Assembly (NCBI RefSeq): GCF_004138105.1
Contig: NZ_RXHQ01000026.1
Location: 1-40,303 of the forward strand
Direction of reading: 5' to 3'
Source of the DNA: Xylanivirga thermophila
Lineage (GTDB): Bacteria > Bacillota > Clostridia > Caldicoprobacterales > Xylanivirgaceae
Length of the DNA stretch: 40,303 nucleotides
Shown here: positions 16,754 to 24,560 of the stretch, one piece after another
Position numbering within the stretch: the stretch's first letter is position 1
Layout: each line of letters begins with the position of its first letter
The notes under the pieces: generated by a model
Database searches by the model: none
Told to the model about the DNA's origin: nothing
What the model saw: the letters and a program-made list of their open reading frames with translations, nothing else
Made by a program: the position numbers and the translations under genes

Positions 16754-16800
16754 TAGAGTACTATAATAAAATAGTGGTTATTATTAGAAGGGAGGATAAT

Positions 16801-17751
16801 ATGGGAGAAAAGGTCAAAATAAAACGAAAAAAGTGGACAAGAGATGATACTGAGCTTACTTTATTAGCTCTTCCTACCTTTATATGGTATGTATTGTTTA
16901 GCTTTTTACCCATGTTTGGTGTAATTATTGCTTTCAAAAGGTATCAAATAACTCCTGGGAAAAGTTTTCTATACAATATTATTCATAGCGAATGGGTAGG
17001 GTTTGATAACTTCAAGTATTTAATTCAATCCAATAGCTTGTATATACTACTTAGAAATACCATAGGATATAATTTGGTATTTATTGCATTGGGCATCGTA
17101 ATTCCTGTTACTTTAGCAATAATGATTAGTTTAATATATAGTAAACGAAAATCCAAGGTCTATCAAACTGCAATGTTTTTTCCACACTTCTTATCTTGGG
17201 TTGTTGTTAGCTATTTTGTATATGCTTTCTTAAGTTATGATAAAGGGATCTTAAATACTTTAATAAAGTCTCTTGGTAAGGAACCGGTACAGTGGTATAT
17301 GGAATCAAAATATTGGCCATTTATTCTAATTTTTATGAATTCATGGAAAAGTGTAGGTTACAACATGGTGGTGTATTTGGCTAGCATCACTGGTATTGAC
17401 CCATCTTTATATGAGGCAGCGGTTGTTGATGGTGCCACTAAGTGGCAGCAGGTAAAAAATATTACAATACCTAGTTTAAAGCCGATTGTTATAATGATGT
17501 TTATCCTGAATACCGGAAAGATATTTTACTCCGATTTCGGATTATTCTATCAAGTAACCAGAGGTATACCGGCTTCCTTATATGATGTTGCATCAACGAT
17601 TGATACTTATGTATACAATGCACTATTGTCTTCAACTCCTATTGGTATGACATCAGCAGCAACCGTATTTCAGTCGGTAGCATGCTGTATCACAATTTTG
17701 TTAGCAAACTGGATTGTTAAGAAAATTGATGAAGACTATGCGATTATTTAG
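16801..17751 (+). CDS. oligosaccharide ABC transporter permease (LplB/UgpA-like)
   Basis: This is the first membrane subunit of a CUT1-type sugar importer. The 316-residue product has about six membrane segments, and its coupling motif to the ATPase is YEAAVVDGATKWQQVKNI. The N-terminus (MGEKVKIKRKKW) is basic and cytoplasmic. A reading frame open from TTG 16735 exists, but AAGGGAGG before ATG 16801 sets the start. The next permease gene starts 9 bp later. No ATPase gene occurs in this operon. Confidence 0.92.
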   Translation: MGEKVKIKRKKWTRDDTELTLLALPTFIWYVLFSFLPMFGVIIAFKRYQITPGKSFLYNIIHSEWVGFDNFKYLIQSNSLYILLRNTIGYNLVFIALGIVIPVTLAIMISLIYSKRKSKVYQTAMFFPHFLSWVVVSYFVYAFLSYDKGILNTLIKSLGKEPVQWYMESKYWPFILIFMNSWKSVGYNMVVYLASITGIDPSLYEAAVVDGATKWQQVKNITIPSLKPIVIMMFILNTGKIFYSDFGLFYQVTRGIPASLYDVASTIDTYVYNALLSSTPIGMTSAATVFQSVACCITILLANWIVKKIDEDYAII

Positions 17752-17760
17752 GAGGTAAAT

Positions 17761-18687
17761 ATGAAGAAGAAAGAAAATGGGAATCTAGATCTTAAAAAAT
17801 TAAATAGCATTAAAAGTTCTACCAACTTATTGTTTAATATAATTTTTGTTATTTTGTCATTAATTTGTATTATACCGTTTATATTTATTTTTATTATATC
17901 TATCAGTTCGGAGGCATCTATAGCGACAAGCGGATACCGATTTTTCCCCAGCGAGTTATCCCTTGGTGCTTATAAATTTCTATGGAATGAAAAAGATATC
18001 ATTCTTAATGCCTTTGGAATATCAGTTATAGTAACTGTTGTAGGTACACTTTTAGGAGTTGCACTAACAACTAGTTTGGGGTATGTGCTTTCTAGGCCAG
18101 ACTATAAGCTAAAAAACTTTTTTACCTGGGTCGTATTCATTCCAATGATATTTAATGGAGGTATGGTTGCTTCTTATGTGGTAAATGCTAATATCTTGGG
18201 TTTAAGTAATACAATCTGGGCGTTGATTCTTCCTTTGGCAGTCAATTCATTTAACGTTGTTATATGTAAGACGTTTTTTAAGACAACTATCTCGGAAGCC
18301 ATTGTTGAGTCAGCAAAGATTGAGGGGGCTAGTCAGCTTACTATTTTTGCTAGAATTATTGTACCGATTTCAAAACCGGTTTTTGCAACAATTGGCTTAT
18401 TCTTAGCATTCGGATATTGGAATGATTGGTTCCAATCTTCCCTATATATAAGGAACCAGAGTTTAGTGTCCTTACAGGCGTTGCTTAATAACATCCAAAT
18501 GAATATTGAATATTTAGCCAAAAACCCATCTGCAGGTCTTTCTATACAGCAATATGTAAGCCAGATGCCTACGGAATCTGTGCGAATGGCTATAGCGGTA
18601 GTTATTGTATTGCCTATTGCCTGTGCTTACCCATTCTTTCAGAGGTACTTTGTAACAGGATTAACAATAGGTGCAGTTAAGGGTTAA
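17761..18687 (+). CDS. oligosaccharide ABC transporter permease (LplC/YtcP-like)
   Basis: This is the second membrane subunit, expected to pair with the upstream permease. The 308-residue protein has about six membrane segments, the coupling motif VESAKIEGASQLTIFARI, and the typical C-terminal end RYFVTGLTIGAVKG. AGGAGG precedes the ATG. The family usually imports complex or plant/host-derived oligosaccharides. Confidence 0.92.
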   Translation: MKKKENGNLDLKKLNSIKSSTNLLFNIIFVILSLICIIPFIFIFIISISSEASIATSGYRFFPSELSLGAYKFLWNEKDIILNAFGISVIVTVVGTLLGVALTTSLGYVLSRPDYKLKNFFTWVVFIPMIFNGGMVASYVVNANILGLSNTIWALILPLAVNSFNVVICKTFFKTTISEAIVESAKIEGASQLTIFARIIVPISKPVFATIGLFLAFGYWNDWFQSSLYIRNQSLVSLQALLNNIQMNIEYLAKNPSAGLSIQQYVSQMPTESVRMAIAVVIVLPIACAYPFFQRYFVTGLTIGAVKG

Positions 18688-18696
18688 TGAACTTAG

Positions 18697-18734
18697 ATTA
18701 AAAGCAGAACATATTAAGAATAAATGCTTTTAAT
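18697..18734 (+). promoter_or_regulatory. intercistronic stem-loop before the binding-protein gene
   Basis: ATTAAAAGCA (18697-18706) pairs perfectly with TGCTTTTAAT (18725-18734). With no T run it is more likely an mRNA processing or stability element than a terminator. Confidence 0.5.
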
Positions 18735-18765
18735 AAATAAGATTTTAAGATATTAGGAGGTTATT

Positions 18766-20232
18766 ATGAAGAAGAAAATTTTTGCATTATTATTGGTAGT
18801 AGTAATGATGGGCACACTTTTTGTCGGATGTGGCACTAGTAATCAAGATAATTCAAATGATGCTAATGACCAGACAAACGATTCAGCAACAGGTAAAGAT
18901 AAAGTAGTTACCTTGAAATGGGTTATGGTGGGAAACGGGATGCCATCTAATTATGAAGCATGGCAGAAAAATATCAATGCTTACTTGGAAGATAAAATAG
19001 GTGTGAATATTGATGTTGAAGTGGTTTCCTGGGGTGATTGGGACAATAGAAGAAATGTTATCGTAAACTCCGGTGAATATTTTGATATTCTATTTACAGA
19101 CGTTGGTAGATATCTTAGTGAAGTTCAATTAGGCACTTACTACGATATTACAAAATTGGTAAAAGAGAATGCTTCTGACTTATACAAATATATTCCAGAA
19201 AATTATTGGGAAGCGGTAAAGGTAGACGGAAAGATTTATTCCATACCTACCTATAAGGATTCTTCTGTAACCCAATATTTTGTTTGGGATAAAGGATTAG
19301 CTGACAAGTATGATATCGATATCCAAAAGCATACAACACTTAAAGATCTGACAGAACCACTCAGGACGCTTAAGGAAGGCGAAGGGACAGCGCCTTTCAT
19401 AATGGATAAAGTAGGATTAAGTGGAATACTTACAATGTATGATGGTATGGGAGCGGAATTAGAGCCTCTTGGTGTCAGAATTGATGATGAAACTCGTACA
19501 GTTGTGAATGTACTTAAAGAGGAACAAGTAATGAATGACCTAAAAACCATCCACCAGTGGTATAAAGAAGGCATCATTAATGCAGATGCACCTACACTAG
19601 CTGAACTTCCAACATATAGAATGGTATTTATGGCACAGGGATGGCCTTCTGCAGCAAAAACAACATGGGGTCCTAATATGGGTGTAGAAGCGGAAGCAGT
19701 ACAGCATACTAAGCCGGTTTTATCTAATGGCACAGTTCGTGGTTCTTTGAATGGAATTTATTCAGGTTCTAAGCATCCTGAGAAAGCTCTGGAATTCTTA
19801 CAATTAGTTAATCTAGATTCTCATGTAAGAGATGCTTTCTATTATGGACTTGAAGGTGACAACTTTAAGTATACAGAAGATGGGAAAGTAGAGAGATTAA
19901 ATTCAGAGTGGTCTATGGCTGGTTACACCCAAGGAACTTTCTTTAATGTAACACCAATTGCTGGCGAGGTTGACCAATGGGAAGAAGTAAAGGAATTAAA
20001 TGAGCAGGCAACAGGTTCAGTTCTATTAGGTTTTGATCTAGATCCAAGTGACATTCAGAATGAACTTGCCAACTGTCGTGCTGTATGGAATAAATATAAA
20101 AGTGAGCTGTTAACAGGTGCAAGAAATCCTGAAGAATTAGTAGAGACTGTTACAACTGAACTAGAGGCTGCTGGTTTTAATAAAATTATTGAAGAAGCAC
20201 AGAATCAGATTAACGCTAACTACAACAAATAA
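18766..20232 (+). CDS. extracellular sugar-binding lipoprotein (LplA/YtcQ-like)
   Basis: This protein captures the oligosaccharide outside the membrane and delivers it to the two permeases. The signal peptide ends in the lipobox FVGC (Cys22). An acidic, asparagine-rich linker follows, then a family-1 type solute-binding fold of about 440 residues. The length (488) suits binding proteins for large oligosaccharides. TAGGAGG precedes the ATG. Two strong stem-loops flank the gene, which may raise its mRNA level relative to the permeases. Confidence 0.92.
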   Translation: MKKKIFALLLVVVMMGTLFVGCGTSNQDNSNDANDQTNDSATGKDKVVTLKWVMVGNGMPSNYEAWQKNINAYLEDKIGVNIDVEVVSWGDWDNRRNVIVNSGEYFDILFTDVGRYLSEVQLGTYYDITKLVKENASDLYKYIPENYWEAVKVDGKIYSIPTYKDSSVTQYFVWDKGLADKYDIDIQKHTTLKDLTEPLRTLKEGEGTAPFIMDKVGLSGILTMYDGMGAELEPLGVRIDDETRTVVNVLKEEQVMNDLKTIHQWYKEGIINADAPTLAELPTYRMVFMAQGWPSAAKTTWGPNMGVEAEAVQHTKPVLSNGTVRGSLNGIYSGSKHPEKALEFLQLVNLDSHVRDAFYYGLEGDNFKYTEDGKVERLNSEWSMAGYTQGTFFNVTPIAGEVDQWEEVKELNEQATGSVLLGFDLDPSDIQNELANCRAVWNKYKSELLTGARNPEELVETVTTELEAAGFNKIIEEAQNQINANYNK

Positions 20233-20243
20233 AGATGAACACG

Positions 20244-20287
20244 ATATAATATTATAGGGAATTTTCGGATTCCCTATAATATTATAT
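20244..20287 (+). terminator. perfect 19-bp stem-loop after the binding-protein gene
   Basis: The arms at 20244-20262 and 20269-20287 are exact reverse complements around the loop TTTCGG. There is no clear T run, so it probably protects the upstream mRNA or partly attenuates transcription into the GH130 and GH38 genes. Confidence 0.7.
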
Positions 20288-20319
20288 TATTAATTATGTT
20301 ATTTGTATGGAGGGATAAA

Positions 20320-21315
20320 ATGTCATTAAAAATTATTGGAAAATCGTTGCCCAACATCCCTTGGCAGGAGAAGCCTAAAGGATATAAAGATCCAGTATGG
20401 CGTTACAATAAAAACCCTATTATAAATAGAAATCAAACAAAAAGATCTAATAGTATTTTTAATAGTGCAGTAGTCCCTTTTGAAGGGAAATTTGCTGGTG
20501 TTTTCCGGTGTGATAGCAAATCTGTTAGTATGGATATATTCCCGGGTTTCAGTGAAGATGGCATAAATTGGGCGATAAGTGATACGCCTATTAAATTTGA
20601 AGGCGAGGATGAGGAAATTCTCAAGCGAGAATATAGGTATGATCCTCGTGTTTGCTTTATTGAAGATAGATACTATATAACATGGTGTAATGGGTATCAT
20701 GGACCAACTATAGGTGTGGGTTATACGTTTGACTTTAAGAAGTTTTACCAATTAGAGAATGCGTTTCTACCTTATAATAGAAACGGCGTATTATTTCCAA
20801 GAAAAATAAATGGTAAATATGCTATGCTCAGCAGGCCGAGTGATACAGGACATACACCGTTTGGAGATATTTTCTATAGTCAAAGCTCTGACCTTGAATA
20901 TTGGGGACATCATCGCTATGTTATGGGCACTATAAAAGGAGACGAGTCAGCATGGCAATCTACGAAGATAGGCCCTGGACCGATTCCTATAGAAACGGAG
21001 GATGGATGGCTTCTTATTTATCATGGAGTAATTAATACATGTAATGGTTTTGTATATCGTATGGGTTGTGCTTTACTTGATTTAGAACAACCTTGGAAAG
21101 TAAAAATGCGTTCTAAGGATTATATTTTGGCACCATACGAATACTATGAGTGTGTAGGAGATGTACCAAATGTAGTATTTCCATGTGCAGCATTAGTTGA
21201 TGCAGATAGTGGACGGATTGCTATATATTATGGTTGTGCAGACACTGTTACAGGTTTAGCATTTACAACTGTGGATGAATTGTTCAAACATATGAAGGAA
21301 AATCCTCTGGTATAA
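20320..21315 (+). CDS. GH130 beta-mannoside phosphorylase
   Basis: GH130 enzymes cleave beta-mannosides with phosphate, releasing mannose 1-phosphate. The 331-residue product resembles the GH130_2 group by its N-terminal pattern ([20 protein letters not shown]) and size. The probable proton donor is Asp108 in YRYDPRV. Other visible motifs are [11 protein letters not shown] and [24 protein letters not shown] before ATG 20320 sets the start; an earlier in-frame ATG at 20296 lacks a site. Next to an alpha-mannosidase, a Man-beta-1,4-GlcNAc or beta-1,4-mannooligosaccharide substrate is the best guess. It carries no signal peptide, so it acts inside the cell after import. Confidence 0.88.
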   Translation: MSLKIIGKSLPNIPWQEKPKGYKDPVWRYNKNPIINRNQTKRSNSIFNSAVVPFEGKFAGVFRCDSKSVSMDIFPGFSEDGINWAISDTPIKFEGEDEEILKREYRYDPRVCFIEDRYYITWCNGYHGPTIGVGYTFDFKKFYQLENAFLPYNRNGVLFPRKINGKYAMLSRPSDTGHTPFGDIFYSQSSDLEYWGHHRYVMGTIKGDESAWQSTKIGPGPIPIETEDGWLLIYHGVINTCNGFVYRMGCALLDLEQPWKVKMRSKDYILAPYEYYECVGDVPNVVFPCAALVDADSGRIAIYYGCADTVTGLAFTTVDELFKHMKENPLV

Positions 21316-21393
21316 TTATTTATTAACCTAAATTTGGACGTCTCCATTTGACTATGGGTAAGAGTAAATAAGATTAATTAGGTGGAGGAAGGC

Positions 21394-24300
21394 ATGGAAT
21401 ATATTGACAAGCGAATTGGTGTTATTTGTGATCAGTTAAAAAAGTTAGCGGTAGTGCAGAAGATTCCAGTAGAAAATTTAATATATAAAGAAGGTAATTA
21501 TATACGACCAGAAGATGTGGATGCTGCAGAGGGGGAGTTTAAACCTTTTGATAGTAAGAGGATGCATTGGTATGGTCCGGATAAACATTACTGGTTCCGT
21601 GTAGATTTCACAGTTCCCGAGAGTTTAGATAATAAACCTATGTGGCTTAAGGTTAGGACACAGATTGAGGAATGGGATGACGCTAAGAATCCTCAGTTTC
21701 TACTTTTTGTAAATGGCGTGGCAACTCAGGGGATTGACATGAATCATAGAGATGTACTATTAACGAAGGCTGCAAAAGCAGGAGATACTTACCGTATCGA
21801 TCTACAAGCTTATACTGGCACCTTGCACAGTGAATTTAATCTAATTGTTGAAATGCAGGAGATTGATCCTAAGATTGTAGAACTATACTATGATATTAAA
21901 GTACCTTTAGAGGCATTTTCACGTATGGATAAAGAAGACCAGGATAGGCTTGCAATAGAGAATGTTCTAAATGATACTATTAATTACTTGGATTTAAGAA
22001 GTCCTTATTCAGAGGAGTTCTATATATCGCTAGATAAGGCCAGTGCGTATATTTCTAAAGCATTATATGAAGATATGGCAGGGTATAGTGATATTATTGC
22101 TACCTGTATTGGTCACACGCATATTGATGTTGCATGGTGGTGGACGGTAGAACAGACTAGGGAAAAGGTAGCCAGAAGTTTTGCGACTGTATTAAAATTG
22201 ATGGATGAGTATCCAAACTATAAGTTTATGTCTAGTCAGCCCCAACTTTATTATTTCTTAAAAGAAAGATATCCTGAGCTTTACAGCCGTTTGAAGGAAA
22301 AGGTTAAGGAAGGACGTTGGGAGCCCGAAGGCGGAATGTGGGTTGAAGCTGATTGCAACCTTACTTCGGGAGAGTCTTTGGTTCGCCAATTCATTTATGG
22401 GAAAAGATTTTTTCAAGAAGAATTTGGTGTAGATAATCGGATTCTTTGGTTGCCAGATGTATTTGGTTATTCCGGAGCGCTTCCTCAGATTATGAAAAAG
22501 AGCGGTATCGATTATTTTATGACTACAAAATTAGCATGGAATCAGTTTAATAAGATTCCGTACGATACAATGAAATGGAGAGGAATTGATGGTACCGAAG
22601 TATTAGCCCACTTTATTACCACTTTAGGTGTAGGGCAGAGTATAGATAACTTCTTTACCACATATAATGGCATATTGCATCCTGATGCTATTATGGGGGG
22701 TTGGGAACGTTATCAGAACAAGGATATTAATAACGATATTTTAATCTCCTATGGCTATGGTGATGGCGGCGGAGGTCCTACCAGAAAAATGCTTGAGACC
22801 TCCAAACGTATGGAAAAAGGTATAAAAGGTATACCAAAGGTTAGACAGGAATTTTCGCGAACGTATTTCGAGGAATTAGAAGAAAGGGTTAAGGATAATA
22901 GAAGGTTGCCAGTTTGGGAAGGTGAGTTCTATTTCGAATATCACCGTGGAACCTACACTTCTATGGCAAGGAATAAACGTTCCAATCGTAAGAGCGAACT
23001 ATTACTGATGGATTTAGAATTAATATCTGTACTAGCACAATATTTAAAAGGGGTACCTTATCCAAAAGAGGAATTAGAAAAGTTATGGAAAATCGTATTA
23101 ATTAATCAGTTCCATGATATCCTACCAGGAACTTCTATCCATGAAGTGTATGAGGTAACCAAGAAAGAGTATGCCGAGTTGAAGGAGAAAGCAACAGCTC
23201 TGCTGAGAGAACGGTTAGATATTTTAACAGACAATGGAAAAGGACTTACGGTATATAATACTCTTGGCTTTGAGCGGGATGATGTTGTTCATTTGGGTGA
23301 ATGCAATGCAGCTGGATTAAAAGATGAAAATGGCAATCTATATCCAGTTCAGCAAACATCTGATGGAGCAATTGCATACCTTGAGGGTATTCCTTCAAAG
23401 GGAAGTAAAACCTTTGAAATTGTACAAGAGGCAGATATGCCTGAACAGCCTTTTATCTTGAAAGATGATTATAGCCTAGAGACTCCATTTTACAGTATTA
23501 GACTAGATGAAAACGGTTTGTTTACTCACATTTATGATAAAGAAAATGACAGGGAAGTACTTCAGGTAGGGAAAAAGGGTAATCTGCTCCGCATGTATGA
23601 GGATAAACCGATGTATTATGATAACTGGGATATTGATATTTACTATACTGAGAAATACTGGGATGCGGATCAGATAGAAAGGCTAGAATGGACCGAGGTG
23701 GGAGTCCTCCGTGCTACTTTAGAGATTGATCGTAAAATTAGTAATTCTCTAATCAAGCAAAAAATTTATTTCTATGCGAACAGTAGAAGAATCGAATTTG
23801 AAACCTATGTAGACTGGAAGGAACATCAACATCTGTTAAAGGTCCATTTTCCGTTAAATGTTCATACTGATGAGGCGACTTTCGAAATTCAGTTTGGTAA
23901 TGTAAGTAGGAAAGTTCATACCAATACCAGTTGGGATAGTGCAAGATTCGAAAGCAGCGGACATAAATGGGCCGATTTATCGGAAGGACATTATGGGGTT
24001 AGTTTATTAAATGATTGCAAATACGGTCATTCAGTAAAAGATGGAAACATGGCGATTACTTTAATTAAATCTGGTATTGAGCCCAATCCTATGACGGATT
24101 ACGAGGAGCATTATTTCACTTATGCTCTATATCCTCATGCAGAGAACTGGCGTGATGGTGGTACCGTACAAGAAGCATATAAGTTGAATCAGCCTGCTTA
24201 TGCTATTAAGGGTGGAATTCCAGGTAATAAAAATTCGTTAATATCTATTGATAAAAAGAATATTATCATAGAAACTATAAAAGAGGTCGAGGACGGAAAA

Positions 24301-24492
24301 GGTATCATTGTTCGTATGTATGAATGTGAAAATGCATTAACCAAGGCACACGTAAGTTTAGGATTAAAGGCTTCTTCTATAACGGAATGTAATCTGATTG
24401 AAGAAGGAGATACACCTGTAGCGCCTAATGGTGATGGATTTGATATAGAGATTAAGCCTTATGAAATAAAGACATTTAAAATTAATATATAA
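21394..24492 (+). CDS. GH38 alpha-mannosidase
   Basis: This cytoplasmic enzyme trims alpha-linked mannose from imported oligosaccharides. The zinc motif is HIDVAWWW (His243, Asp245). The nucleophile is Asp355 in WLPDVFGYSG. Conserved NQFHDILPGTSI follows, and then a long beta-rich C-terminal half. At 1032 residues it has the normal size for bacterial GH38. GTGGAGGAAGGC precedes ATG 21394; a GTG at 21382 overlaps this site and is rejected. There is no signal peptide. It is the last gene of the operon and ends at a perfect palindromic terminator. Confidence 0.95.
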   Translation: MEYIDKRIGVICDQLKKLAVVQKIPVENLIYKEGNYIRPEDVDAAEGEFKPFDSKRMHWYGPDKHYWFRVDFTVPESLDNKPMWLKVRTQIEEWDDAKNPQFLLFVNGVATQGIDMNHRDVLLTKAAKAGDTYRIDLQAYTGTLHSEFNLIVEMQEIDPKIVELYYDIKVPLEAFSRMDKEDQDRLAIENVLNDTINYLDLRSPYSEEFYISLDKASAYISKALYEDMAGYSDIIATCIGHTHIDVAWWWTVEQTREKVARSFATVLKLMDEYPNYKFMSSQPQLYYFLKERYPELYSRLKEKVKEGRWEPEGGMWVEADCNLTSGESLVRQFIYGKRFFQEEFGVDNRILWLPDVFGYSGALPQIMKKSGIDYFMTTKLAWNQFNKIPYDTMKWRGIDGTEVLAHFITTLGVGQSIDNFFTTYNGILHPDAIMGGWERYQNKDINNDILISYGYGDGGGGPTRKMLETSKRMEKGIKGIPKVRQEFSRTYFEELEERVKDNRRLPVWEGEFYFEYHRGTYTSMARNKRSNRKSELLLMDLELISVLAQYLKGVPYPKEELEKLWKIVLINQFHDILPGTSIHEVYEVTKKEYAELKEKATALLRERLDILTDNGKGLTVYNTLGFERDDVVHLGECNAAGLKDENGNLYPVQQTSDGAIAYLEGIPSKGSKTFEIVQEADMPEQPFILKDDYSLETPFYSIRLDENGLFTHIYDKENDREVLQVGKKGNLLRMYEDKPMYYDNWDIDIYYTEKYWDADQIERLEWTEVGVLRATLEIDRKISNSLIKQKIYFYANSRRIEFETYVDWKEHQHLLKVHFPLNVHTDEATFEIQFGNVSRKVHTNTSWDSARFESSGHKWADLSEGHYGVSLLNDCKYGHSVKDGNMAITLIKSGIEPNPMTDYEEHYFTYALYPHAENWRDGGTVQEAYKLNQPAYAIKGGIPGNKNSLISIDKKNIIIETIKEVEDGKGIIVRMYECENALTKAHVSLGLKASSITECNLIEEGDTPVAPNGDGFDIEIKPYEIKTFKINI

Positions 24493-24542
24493 AAAACATT
24501 AGAAATAGACAGCTAAGCTTAGCTGTCTATTTCTAATGTTTT
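24493..24542. terminator. perfect 50-bp palindrome, bidirectional terminator
   Basis: The two 25-base halves (24493-24517 and 24518-24542) are exact reverse complements centred on AAGCTT. It lies between the convergent GH38 and GH3 genes and has an A run on one side and a T run on the other. Confidence 0.85.
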
Positions 24543-24560
24543 ACAGTAAAATTTTATATC

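Larger units (their letters stand above)
16256..16800. promoter_or_regulatory. divergent control region with a duplicated operator-promoter module
   Basis: This 545-bp gene-free stretch holds three copies of an 18-bp element: GATTAAACTCGACTAAAA on the minus strand (16352-16369), and GACTAAAATCGACTAAAA (16483-16500) and GATTAAAATCGACTAAAA (16652-16669) on the plus strand. Each is two GAYTAAAA units in 10-bp phase. Two perfect palindromes TGTAAATTTACA lie at 16550-16561 and 16689-16700. Each palindrome starts exactly 36 bp before the -35 box of a promoter. It looks like one operator-promoter unit copied in tandem. Which protein binds which element is unknown. Confidence 0.7.

Noticed and set aside
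20244-20287. A full operon terminator after the binding-protein gene
   Set aside because: There is no T run and the GH130 and GH38 genes continue in the same direction without an obvious new promoter, so attenuation or mRNA protection is more likely.
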